This document shows positions 13,421 to 18,851 of a stretch of 37,451 bases of DNA, one piece after another (the stretch's first letter is position 1; the number at the start of each line of letters is the position of its first letter). The stretch covers positions 1 to 37,451 of the IMG/VR virus record IMGVR_UViG_3300046007_003821. One strand, given 5' to 3'. The translations under genes and the position numbers were made by a program. This DNA is from a virus. The notes below the pieces were generated by a model. That model was not told the DNA's origin, did no database searches, and saw only the letters and a program-made list of their open reading frames with translations.

Positions 13421-13860
13421 GCCCATGCCTCCTTCAGCTTGCTGACCAGCACCTCGGCCAGCTTGTCGTAGTCCAGTTCGCTGGCAATCGAAGACGCATC
13501 GATCTCCTCGCACACCTTCTCCGTGATGGTGTCCGTATCCACATCCACATAGGAGGCGACATCCTCCGCATCCATGTGACGGGCAACATCCTCCGCATCG
13601 ATATCGACAGACCGGCTGGCCGCGATCTTTTCTGCCAGATCGTCCAAGTCGATCTCCTCGGCAAGCCCCTCCTTTGCGAACTGGGCCACGTTCTTGCGGA
13701 AATCTGGCGTGTCCAAGTGCCACGCCAAATCCTTGCGGTCGATGCCGCGAATGGTGTGGATCACCAACTCCTCACGGTCAGGCAGCTGGCGGGCCACGGC
13801 CGCATCGACCAAGCCCTGGAGCCAATCGCTGAACCTCTTCCTCATTGGTCGGTAACTCAT
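13417..13860 (-). CDS. Acidic repeat protein, 147 aa
   Basis: Starts MSYRPMRKRFSDWL and contains a run of degenerate 8-10 residue units built on (I/V)D-x-(D/E)D-(V/L)A, for example EEIDLDDLAEKI, VDIDAEDVARHM, DAEDVASYVD and EIDASSIASELDYDKLAEVL. These would form a ladder of short acidic helices, possibly a DNA-mimic or partner-binding surface. SD GGAG before 13860. Function unknown. Confidence 0.65.
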   Translation of the reverse strand: MSYRPMRKRFSDWLQGLVDAAVARQLPDREELVIHTIRGIDRKDLAWHLDTPDFRKNVAQFAKEGLAEEIDLDDLAEKIAASRSVDIDAEDVARHMDAEDVASYVDVDTDTITEKVCEEIDASSIASELDYDKLAEVLVSKLKEAWA

Positions 13861-13861
13861 C

Positions 13862-13990
13862 TCAGTTCTCCGTTCGCACTAGGTACACCCTGTGTCCATG
13901 GAGCGAACGCCAAGTCCGCATCCATTCCTCCGCCTCCCAGCGGTCGTCAAAGACCGCAATCACCTTCGTCTGTGTCTTCACAGCCCACAT
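13862..13990 (-). CDS. Small basic protein, 42 aa
   Basis: AAGGAGGTGTGCTATG is an optimal start signal at 13990; the TGA lies two bases before the next ATG. The peptide (MWAVKTQTKVIAVFDDRWEA...) has a beta-alpha-beta feel with several Trp and Arg. No family recognised. Confidence 0.6.
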   Translation of the reverse strand: MWAVKTQTKVIAVFDDRWEAEEWMRTWRSLHGHRVYLVRTEN

Positions 13991-14008
13991 AGCACACCTC
14001 CTTGTGGC

Positions 14009-14257
14009 CTAGTAGAAAACCGTCTCCCTGCCCATGCTGTCGGTACGGAGCCGGCGTAAGGCATCGATGTACTCGTCGCGCTTGGGGCCAGCGTCCGCAA
14101 GATCGACGGCAACGTAGGCCGCAGCCACCAGGAACTCTTGCATAGTCCCGGTCAGGCCATACGTTTGCTCGCCGTACATGCCCCTGCCGCTGTAGTCGGC
14201 CTCTAATTCCAAGCCGATGCCAGCGTCACGGAGCTTGGTGGCAATCCACGGTTTCAT
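14009..14257 (-). CDS. Unknown protein, 82 aa
   Basis: CCGGAGGAATGCGATG marks the start at 14257, inside the end of the preceding zinc-ribbon gene. The product has KPWIATKLRDAGIGLELEADYSG, then FLVAAAYVAVDLADAG and a basic end. It is soluble and helical; function unknown. Confidence 0.6.
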   Translation of the reverse strand: MKPWIATKLRDAGIGLELEADYSGRGMYGEQTYGLTGTMQEFLVAAAYVAVDLADAGPKRDEYIDALRRLRTDSMGRETVFY

Positions 14258-14375
14258 CGCATTCCTCCGGTGTAAACGTGTACACTATACCGCAATCCCG
14301 GCATCTCGCATGACCTACGTCACCGAGAACACCGGCAAACGACACCTCGCAACAATCACAGACGGGGCATTGCAT
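14226..14375 (-). CDS. Zinc-ribbon microprotein, 49 aa
   Basis: ATG at 14375 overlaps the previous stop (TAATG) and has GAGGG about 8 bases upstream. The product shows CPVCDCCE at residues 3-10 and CRDCG at 25-29, a paired-knuckle zinc ribbon. Such ribbons bind nucleic acid or proteins. The last 32 bases overlap the next gene in another frame. Confidence 0.6.
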   Translation of the reverse strand: MQCPVCDCCEVSFAGVLGDVGHARCRDCGIVYTFTPEECDETVDCHQAP

Positions 14376-14617
14376 TAGTCATCCCTCGCAGTAAGCGTCT
14401 TCCAGCACTTCTGACAGGTGTAGCCCTCGCCCGCATACTGCGGATGTTCGTCGTCGATCTTGTCCACCGCATCGCGGGGCAGGCCGTAAGCGTCGGCAAT
14501 CTCTTGCTCGTCCGCCTCGGCGTAGCACTGGCGGCAGTAGTCCAAGTAATCGTTTTCCCCGGAGAACTGGGGCTTATCGATGTCTGCGATGTTCAAACAC
14601 ACTGCAATTCGCGGCAT
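14375..14617 (-). CDS. Putative zinc-binding protein, 80 aa
   Basis: GGAGGACGAGTGATG precedes the start at 14617. Cysteines pair as YCRQCYAEA (28-36 region) and YTCQKCW near the C-terminus, forming a C-x2-C ... C-x2-C set. The centre is acidic and helical (EQEIADAYGLPRDAVDKID). It neighbours another zinc-ribbon gene. Role unknown. Confidence 0.6.
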   Translation of the reverse strand: MPRIAVCLNIADIDKPQFSGENDYLDYCRQCYAEADEQEIADAYGLPRDAVDKIDDEHPQYAGEGYTCQKCWKTLTARDD

Positions 14618-14805
14618 CACTCGTCCTCCATTCGTTCGGCGTACTGCTCGTCGGACTCATCGCTACACTGCTGCTGCCATGCCTCATCCGAACACCGGCC
14701 ATACGGCTGGTCGGAACACCGAAGATGTCCGTGCTTGCATGGGTGGCAGCCCAATTCCTCGTCGGAACACCGCTCCATGAACGCTTCCAGGTCAGCTAGA
14801 CGCAT
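14617..14805 (-). CDS. CSD-repeat microprotein, 62 aa
   Basis: GGAGGAGGAGAGCAATG sets the start at 14805. After a short helix the protein repeats C-S-D-(E/Q) four times (ERCSDEELG, LRCSDQPYG, GRCSDEAWQ, QQCSDESDE) together with CHPCKHGH. The DNA of the units is also repetitive. It may bind metal through Cys/His or form a disulphide scaffold. No family recognised. Confidence 0.6.
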   Translation of the reverse strand: MRLADLEAFMERCSDEELGCHPCKHGHLRCSDQPYGRCSDEAWQQQCSDESDEQYAERMEDE

Positions 14806-15127
14806 TGCTCTCCTCCTCCAGTATGGAATCGATGTAGTGCCGGGCGATCTCATCCCAGTTAACGGCACTGAGCGCACCGGAAATCAGGTCGTAGTACAGA
14901 CCGCAGGTGGGCATCTCTGGCCGATGCTCCTCATGGAAGTCTTCCAGATAGTCGGCAAACCGCTGGCGGGCTACCTCCTCCCGAGTCAGGTGAGGCTTGG
15001 CCGCAGCTTCGTCGTAGATTTCTTTGGCCTGCTCACTGAAAAACTCCTGGGAGCCCGGCTCGTTATCCATCCACAGGTTGACCAACCACGTTTCGTAGTT
15101 GGTCCAGCCGTTGTAGCGTTCGCTCAT
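14792..15127 (-). CDS. NGWTNYETW-type phage protein, 111 aa
   Basis: The N-terminus RYNGWTNYETWLVNLWMDNE is the hallmark of a very common small phage protein family (DUF7249-like) found beside antirestriction and replication genes. The rest is helical (FFSEQAKEIYDEAAA, RQRFADYLEDFHEEH) and acidic. The role is not established; some relatives sit next to ArdA-type antirestriction genes. Start 15127 with AAGG upstream. Confidence 0.8.
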   Translation of the reverse strand: MSERYNGWTNYETWLVNLWMDNEPGSQEFFSEQAKEIYDEAAAKPHLTREEVARQRFADYLEDFHEEHRPEMPTCGLYYDLISGALSAVNWDEIARHYIDSILEEESNASS

Positions 15128-15128
15128 G

Positions 15129-15356
15129 TCACACCTTTGCCATGGGGGGAATGTAAAACCTGCCATCATCACGTTTCCGGGCAATGACAGCAGCCAGCCC
15201 GCCGACCCGCTGAAACACCTGATCCAGCAGCCAGTAAGACTCAGCAGATAGGCCCGCGTCGTCTTCCAGCAGCCGAATTGCCAAGTTGTGCAGATCGATC
15301 CGCAGTTCCCGCAGATCGTCGGCCGCCCGCACTAGCCTGCCCGTTAGACTCGTCAT
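15129..15356 (-). CDS. Unknown helical protein, 75 aa
   Basis: The ATG at 15356 follows AGGTGGTGTGAC. The product is helical and basic (LVRAADDLRELRIDLHNLAIRLL, LLDQVFQRVGGLAAVIARKR). A longer frame reaching 15569 is shadow of the neighbour. Function unknown. Confidence 0.6.
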   Translation of the reverse strand: MTSLTGRLVRAADDLRELRIDLHNLAIRLLEDDAGLSAESYWLLDQVFQRVGGLAAVIARKRDDGRFYIPPMAKV

Positions 15357-15357
15357 G

Positions 15358-15585
15358 TCACACCACCTTTCGCATTGGGGATTTCTGAGAGCAGAAATGA
15401 CCAGAGGCAACACGCCGCTGCACCTCGGCCAACGCCTGCTCTCGGGTGAAGTTGCCGAACCAGCCTGAGCCGTTCCGGAACTCGTAGCCGTAGCCGACGC
15501 AACTCGGGCTGAGTGTCTGCTCGTACACCTCCACCCAGTCCTTGCCCCGCCGGGATTCCCAGCGGGCAATTACACTCCTCGGCAT
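15358..15585 (-). CDS. Unknown protein, 75 aa
   Basis: Start ATG at 15585 with GAGGTGTGAC upstream. MPRSVIARWESRRGKDWVEVYEQ and GYGYEFRNGSGWFGNFTREQALAEVQRR suggest a beta-strand pair followed by a helix. Two cysteines do not form a motif. No recognised family. Confidence 0.6.
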   Translation of the reverse strand: MPRSVIARWESRRGKDWVEVYEQTLSPSCVGYGYEFRNGSGWFGNFTREQALAEVQRRVASGHFCSQKSPMRKVV

Positions 15586-15593
15586 GTCACACC

Positions 15594-16478
15594 TCACGCG
15601 GCATTCGCCGGATGAATGTTCCCGAACACACCCCGCAACGCACGGGGCAGCCTGACCGCAAAACCAGACCAGCGGGCGAACCAGCGTTCCCACTTGCGGC
15701 CCTTCAGCCGCAGGCCGACGCAGACTTGGGCGGGATCCAGAAAGCGAAGGTCGGACCTGTCGCCATCCACAACCCGCCACCGATACCCGTTGGGGTCGGT
15801 GTACCACGTAGGCATGCGGCCGAAGCGGTGGTACTCCCGCTTGCCGCTTGGCTGCCACGCAGAGTCAAACACCACGGAGATTGAACTCCCCGTGTCGTAG
15901 ACCCGTTGCCAGTCTTCCGCCGTCGTAGCCTCACTGACCGAATAGGTCAGGTGATAGTTCGGCGGAACCTTGCCCAGCCGCTTGGAAACCTTGGTGTAGT
16001 CCCAGTAGCGGATCGGCAGATCGAACATCTCCGGAATCGTCCGCTCCCATGGAGCATCGGAATCCAGATTGGGCCGGCAAGCGACAACCGCATCCCCTGC
16101 CCGTCGCACATAGCCCCGCAACTCGTCCAAGAGATGGCTACGAAACTCCTCCCGATTCTCCACATACCAGCGGGTGAGATTGGCCCGAATCTCGGGCACA
16201 TCACCAATGGCACCCTGCCCAGATTGGGAGGTGACACAGGGCACAGAGCAGAGCGCTAGGTCTTTGCTCTGGGCATCCTCGCGGATCGCTTCCAGCGTCC
16301 AACCCGTAGCACGCAGTTCACGGAACCGCGTGATGGGGTATGCCTTGGGGCACATGTTGTACCCCGAAGCATCGGACGCCAGCAGCGACACGGTGCAGAC
16401 CTTATAGTCCTGCATCCCGTGGCGAATCTTGGCGTTTCCTTCGCCATCTTGGACGATGCGGGCCGCATGGTAACCCAT
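15594..16478 (-). CDS. Conserved phage protein (gp with NYHLTYSxSE motif), 294 aa
   Basis: The ATG at 16478 has GAGGTGCTAC upstream; the further ATG at 16490 lacks an SD. Blocks SGYNMCPKA near 31-39, RWYVENREEFRSHLLDEL, ACRPNLDSDAPWE, IRYWDYTKV, NYHLTYSVSEAT, GSSISVVFD and VVDGDRSDLRFLDP match a large, widely spread phage family usually annotated hypothetical, with a (beta/alpha) barrel-like pattern and a GDxSDLRF segment. Relatives often have more Cys in the NMCP region and may be radical or metal enzymes; that is unproven here. Confidence 0.8.
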   Translation of the reverse strand: MGYHAARIVQDGEGNAKIRHGMQDYKVCTVSLLASDASGYNMCPKAYPITRFRELRATGWTLEAIREDAQSKDLALCSVPCVTSQSGQGAIGDVPEIRANLTRWYVENREEFRSHLLDELRGYVRRAGDAVVACRPNLDSDAPWERTIPEMFDLPIRYWDYTKVSKRLGKVPPNYHLTYSVSEATTAEDWQRVYDTGSSISVVFDSAWQPSGKREYHRFGRMPTWYTDPNGYRWRVVDGDRSDLRFLDPAQVCVGLRLKGRKWERWFARWSGFAVRLPRALRGVFGNIHPANAA

Positions 16479-16505
16479 GTAGCACCTCATCGTTAAAGAA
16501 ACCGA

Positions 16506-16662
16506 CTACCAAACGGTAGCCGAATAGCACCCTCTGGCATATTTGGGGCGTATGCCTTCCGCCGCTGCTAGGCGGTTGGCCCCACCGACCCAATCTTTCG
16601 ATATTCGGTGGCGTTGATATGGCAGCCCAGAGGGGGCTATTCGGACACCGTAGAAACGGCGC
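16506..16662 (-). ncRNA. Candidate structured RNA with long closing stem
   Basis: An 18-base arm CCGAATAGCACCCTCTGG (16520-16537) pairs with CCAGAGGGGGCTATTCGG (16627-16644) at 17 of 18 positions. Inside, CATAT (16538-16542) pairs with ATATG (16617-16621) across a 5-base bulge. The interior offers TGGGGC/GCCCCA (16544-16549/16579-16584), CCGCC/GGCGG (16559-16563/16571-16575) and CCACCGA/TCGGTGG (16582-16588/16605-16611), which partly excludes the first. Small hairpins CTACC/GGTAG and CCGT/ACGG flank it. No coding frame fits. Strand is assumed from flanking minus-strand genes. Confidence 0.5.
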
Positions 16663-16872
16663 CTAATCGCAATACGGGCCGTCTTCGTTGTGATAGACGG
16701 GCCCGATGGCATCATCGGAGTGGAAATCCTCTCTCCAGTGTGCCGGAGGATCGGAAACCACTTCCTCCTGATCGTCTTCAGGAGAGTCCAGGCGGCGTTC
16801 AGCCTCCGCGTCGGCGCGTTCGCCAGCACGGTCTGGATCGACCCACCAGTCGTATTCTGACATGTAGTCCAT
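16663..16872 (-). CDS. Acidic protein, 69 aa
   Basis: TTGGAG stands about 8 bases before the ATG at 16872. The product (MDYMSEYDWWVDPDRAGERA...) is strongly acidic with a Trp-rich start and an aromatic acidic end. It lies between two structured elements, so its mRNA would carry a hairpin on each side. Acidic phage peptides sometimes mimic DNA; function unknown. Confidence 0.6.
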   Translation of the reverse strand: MDYMSEYDWWVDPDRAGERADAEAERRLDSPEDDQEEVVSDPPAHWREDFHSDDAIGPVYHNEDGPYCD

Positions 16873-16903
16873 GGGAGACTCCAAAGTATACAGAACGGCA
16901 CCT

Positions 16904-16978
16904 GATCCCGGGCAGGCAAGCATTCAGGGATTTTAAAGCGGACGCGATGCCGCAACCCCTGCCCACCTGCCCGGGATC
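16904..16978 (-). ncRNA. Long perfect hairpin element
   Basis: GATCCCGGGCAGG at 16904-16916 and CCTGCCCGGGATC at 16966-16978 are perfectly complementary over 13 bases, with inner CAGGG/CCCTG-type and GCGG/CCGC pairings. It fills the 114-base gap between two minus-strand genes. It could be a terminator without a U-tract, an RNase III-type processing site, an sRNA or a protein-binding palindrome. Confidence 0.5.
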
Positions 16979-16986
16979 GGTCGTCG

Positions 16987-17481
16987 TCAATAAATCAAAT
17001 CGGTCGGGCATGCCAGCAGATTGGCCGCCGCATGCCAGTCACCTGCGACAGCTGCCCGCAGTTCACGGAAACCCTCCGTGCAACGGTTGCGCCGCAGGTA
17101 CTTCACACGCTCGCGGTCGGTGTAGCAGTCCGACCAGACACGCTCACATTCCTCGTCTTCCCGTCTGGACCAATCGTCCTCATCCAAGACAGGGTAAGAA
17201 TCCAGCCGCATCCGCAGCCCATCGGCTACCTTCAGCGACCATGTGTCGGACTCATGGATAGCAATCCACTCCACCCAGCCGACAGCCCAGTGGTTCTCAC
17301 GGACAACCTGAACGGTTTCCGATTCACCACCGAGGGCCGCCAGCATGGAATGGAAGTTGGACTCTTCCAAGCAGTCCGAATCCCTGGAGCGCCCGACACC
17401 CGCGGAGTAATACTCGGGCCATTCGGCACCGAAGTAATCCCGTGGCATCTTCCAGCGCTCCAGCCGTTCGGGCTGGTACAT
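16987..17481 (-). CDS. Conserved phage protein, 164 aa
   Basis: This is the promoter-proximal gene of the leftward cluster. The protein has RDSDCLEESNFHSMLAALGG, then VQVVRENHWAVGWVEWIAIHE and LDSYPVLDEDDWSRREDEE, a pattern I recognise from many phages and conjugative elements where it is hypothetical. The acidic, Trp-rich composition suggests protein binding. Start at 17481 with GAGGTG about 10 bases upstream. Role unknown. Confidence 0.75.
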   Translation of the reverse strand: MYQPERLERWKMPRDYFGAEWPEYYSAGVGRSRDSDCLEESNFHSMLAALGGESETVQVVRENHWAVGWVEWIAIHESDTWSLKVADGLRMRLDSYPVLDEDDWSRREDEECERVWSDCYTDRERVKYLRRNRCTEGFRELRAAVAGDWHAAANLLACPTDLIY

Positions 17482-17528
17482 GGGGTTACACCTCACTTTC
17501 GCTGCCCGCATACGCGGAGAGTAGTACG

Positions 17529-17556
17529 TTTATCCTCACAACTCACACTGTCACAA
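17529..17556 (-). promoter_or_regulatory. Weak leftward promoter candidate
   Basis: Read on the minus strand, TTGTGA (17556-17551) and GATAAA (17534-17529) are 16 bases apart, each 4 of 6 to the sigma-70 boxes. It would start transcription about 40 bases before the first leftward gene. Confidence 0.3.
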
Positions 17557-17609
17557 CCTCCACAACTAACAGCACACCTCACAGGAAAAATTCCGAAGAA
17601 TTTTTTGGC
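17552..17609. repeat. Control-region direct repeat, copy 1
   Basis: Shares CCTCCACA, TAACAGCACACCTC, GGAAAAA and TTTTTTGGC in the same order with 17721-17768. It contains the perfect inverted repeat AAAAATTC (17586-17593) / GAATTTTT (17598-17605) with loop CGAA. Confidence 0.6.
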
Positions 17610-17659
17610 AAGGCAGCTGCCCGCAGAGCTTGTGTCCGTGTTTTGTATCCTGGCCGCAA

Positions 17660-17673
17660 GTCACAACTGTGAC
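17660..17673. promoter_or_regulatory. Palindromic operator candidate GTCACA-AC-TGTGAC
   Basis: Two perfect 6-base arms GTCACA and TGTGAC are separated by two bases. TCACA also recurs at 17536 and 17551. This is a typical size for a dimeric repressor site. Confidence 0.45.
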
Positions 17674-17698
17674 TGTGCGTCATTCAACATGGCGTCCA

Positions 17699-17720
17699 CA
17701 GTGTGACATATGCCACACTG
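17699..17720. promoter_or_regulatory. Palindromic operator candidate CAGTGTG-N8-CACACTG
   Basis: Perfect 7-base arms CAGTGTG and CACACTG flank eight bases. It lies immediately before the second direct repeat and about 65 bases upstream of the rightward -35 box. Confidence 0.45.
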
Positions 17721-17768
17721 CAAACCCTCCACATATAACAGCACACCTCCCGGAAAAAATCTTTTGGC
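17721..17768. repeat. Control-region direct repeat, copy 2
   Basis: Second copy of the 17552 repeat, about 169 bases away, lacking the middle of the A/T palindrome (GGAAAAAATCTTTTGGC instead of the longer form). It directly precedes the rightward promoter. Confidence 0.55.
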
Positions 17769-17785
17769 CCGGTGCGATTTTTTTC

Positions 17786-17815
17786 TTGACACTCCCCCGG
17801 CCAGCCGATAGTAAT
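17786..17815 (+). promoter_or_regulatory. Rightward sigma-70-like promoter
   Basis: A perfect TTGACA at 17786-17791 is followed after 18 bases by AGTAAT (17810-17815), or after 17 by TAGTAA. The upstream side has an A/T-rich run (GATTTTTTTC) like an UP element. It would drive the gene at 17868. Confidence 0.5.
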
Positions 17816-17867
17816 AGTGTCATGCGGGCCGCGTGGCCCGGGATAGTAACGCAACGGAGAGACAGCC

Positions 17868-18377
17868 ATGTTTATGTTCAATCAGCCGGGAGCCTATTGC
17901 CACTTCCCCCGCCAGACGTACCAGCCGGGGGACTTGTCCGGGGAGGAGGCTATGGCCTTGCGGGCTCGGCTGGAGAGGGACGCCCGATTGGACGGACTCG
18001 GGGAGGAGGAGGCGGAGGAGGCAGCTAGTGCGATGCTGGCGCACTGGTACGGCCGCAACTACGCCCGGTGCAACATCGGCCGGGGGGACCATGCACGGGC
18101 CTTCTATGCCATCCGGCGGTATGCCCGCCTCTCCAACTGGAAGGGTTTCACGGGGCAGCGGAGGGCGCGCAAGGCCAAAATCACGGAGGCGCAGCTAGCG
18201 GCCCGCTACAGGCTGGCGGAGAGGCACAATCCGACACCGGAGAGCGTGGCCGTAGCCTGCGAGAGGATGGCCCGGACGCCCATGCACGCGGGCAAAGCCT
18301 ACAGGCTGGCGAAGTCTCTCGGGCTGCCGGGGGTGCGTGAGCTAGTGCGTGAGGCTTGCGGTTTCGCGGCGGAGTAG
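17868..18377 (+). CDS. Unknown basic protein, 169 aa
   Basis: GGAGAGACAGCCATG gives the start. The product is helical and Arg/Ala-rich, with SGEEAMALRARLERDARLDGLGEEEAEEA, then basic stretches (GFTGQRRARKAKITEAQLAARYRLAERH) and KAYRLAKSLGLPGVRELVREA. The C-terminal part could be a helix-turn-helix, so a DNA-binding role is possible, and its position next to operator-like sites makes a regulator plausible. It is followed by a strong terminator-like hairpin. Confidence 0.65.
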   Translation: MFMFNQPGAYCHFPRQTYQPGDLSGEEAMALRARLERDARLDGLGEEEAEEAASAMLAHWYGRNYARCNIGRGDHARAFYAIRRYARLSNWKGFTGQRRARKAKITEAQLAARYRLAERHNPTPESVAVACERMARTPMHAGKAYRLAKSLGLPGVRELVREACGFAAE

Positions 18378-18393
18378 CGCAGGCCAGCAGACC

Positions 18394-18425
18394 GGCCCGG
18401 CCCGGGAAACAGCCCGGGCCGGGCC
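18394..18425 (+). terminator. Strong GC hairpin, likely terminator
   Basis: GGCCCGGCCCGGG (18394-18406) pairs perfectly with CCCGGGCCGGGCC (18413-18425) around the loop AAACAG. It begins 17 bases after the stop of the preceding gene. Only a short T-poor tail (TGTTCTTG) follows. Confidence 0.65.
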
Positions 18426-18488
18426 TGTTCTTGCGCCCGCGAGGATACTATACACCCGTACACTATTCTCGTTTCCAAAGTGTCCGGC

Positions 18489-18513
18489 GGGGAACGGGAA
18501 CGGGAACGGGGGG
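18489..18513 (+). repeat. GGGAAC repeat, G-quadruplex candidate
   Basis: Four G-runs (18489-18492, 18496-18498, 18502-18504, 18508-18513) are each separated by AAC, a perfect intramolecular quadruplex pattern on the plus strand. Confidence 0.6.
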
Positions 18514-18851
18514 CGATGCACCGGGCATGATCCGGCCCGGGAAACCGTACCTTACGAAACCGAAAGGATAGGGGGAGGGATCGTACCCTTCCCGAGACTA
18601 TCACCTAAGTCTATTGGCCGCAAACACTTGCGACCGATGGGCAGGGGGTCGAAACCACGGCCAAACCCGACCCCCCATCCCCCCCCGGCGCGTCAACGGT
18701 TTCATGTCAATCCCCTCCCTGGATTTTTTCACCCCCTTGGCCCCCATGTGGTTTTCAGCGGGATTTTCCCACTTTCCCACCCGCGCATGCCGGCGTGTCG
18801 GCGGCCCGCTCAAAGCTGATTTCAGGACACTTGCTTACTGAAAGGCCCCCC

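Larger units (their letters stand above)
17482..17867. promoter_or_regulatory. Divergent control region, 386 bases
   Basis: No gene fits here. The stretch separates the leftward cluster from the rightward genes and holds a pair of ~50-base direct repeats, an 8-bp A/T palindrome, two CACA/TGTG palindromes and promoter-like boxes facing both ways. CACAAC occurs three times between 17538 and 17565. This arrangement resembles a phage switch or early operator region, though no repressor gene is adjacent. Confidence 0.6.
18378..18851. other. 474-base gene-free stretch
   Basis: Apart from the hairpin at 18394 and the G-run repeat at 18489 I see no gene. The right half is C-rich with scattered T-runs on the plus strand; several open frames here lack SD sites and have repetitive composition. 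It could hold a replication or packaging site, but no iterons or cos-like symmetry were found by eye. Confidence 0.5.

Noticed and set aside
16608-17261. 217-codon plus-strand frame through the hairpin elements
   Set aside because: Pro/Arg/His-rich shadow crossing two minus-strand genes and two inverted repeats.
17684-17881. Minus-strand micro-frame ending MWRVCSVAYVTLWTPC in the control region
   Set aside because: The SD-like GGGAGG is about 12 bases from the ATG, the frame runs through palindromes, and the paired repeat copy has no equivalent frame.
18349-18819. Plus-strand frames in the gene-free stretch
   Set aside because: They run through the terminator hairpin and G-repeat, have biased composition and no SD.
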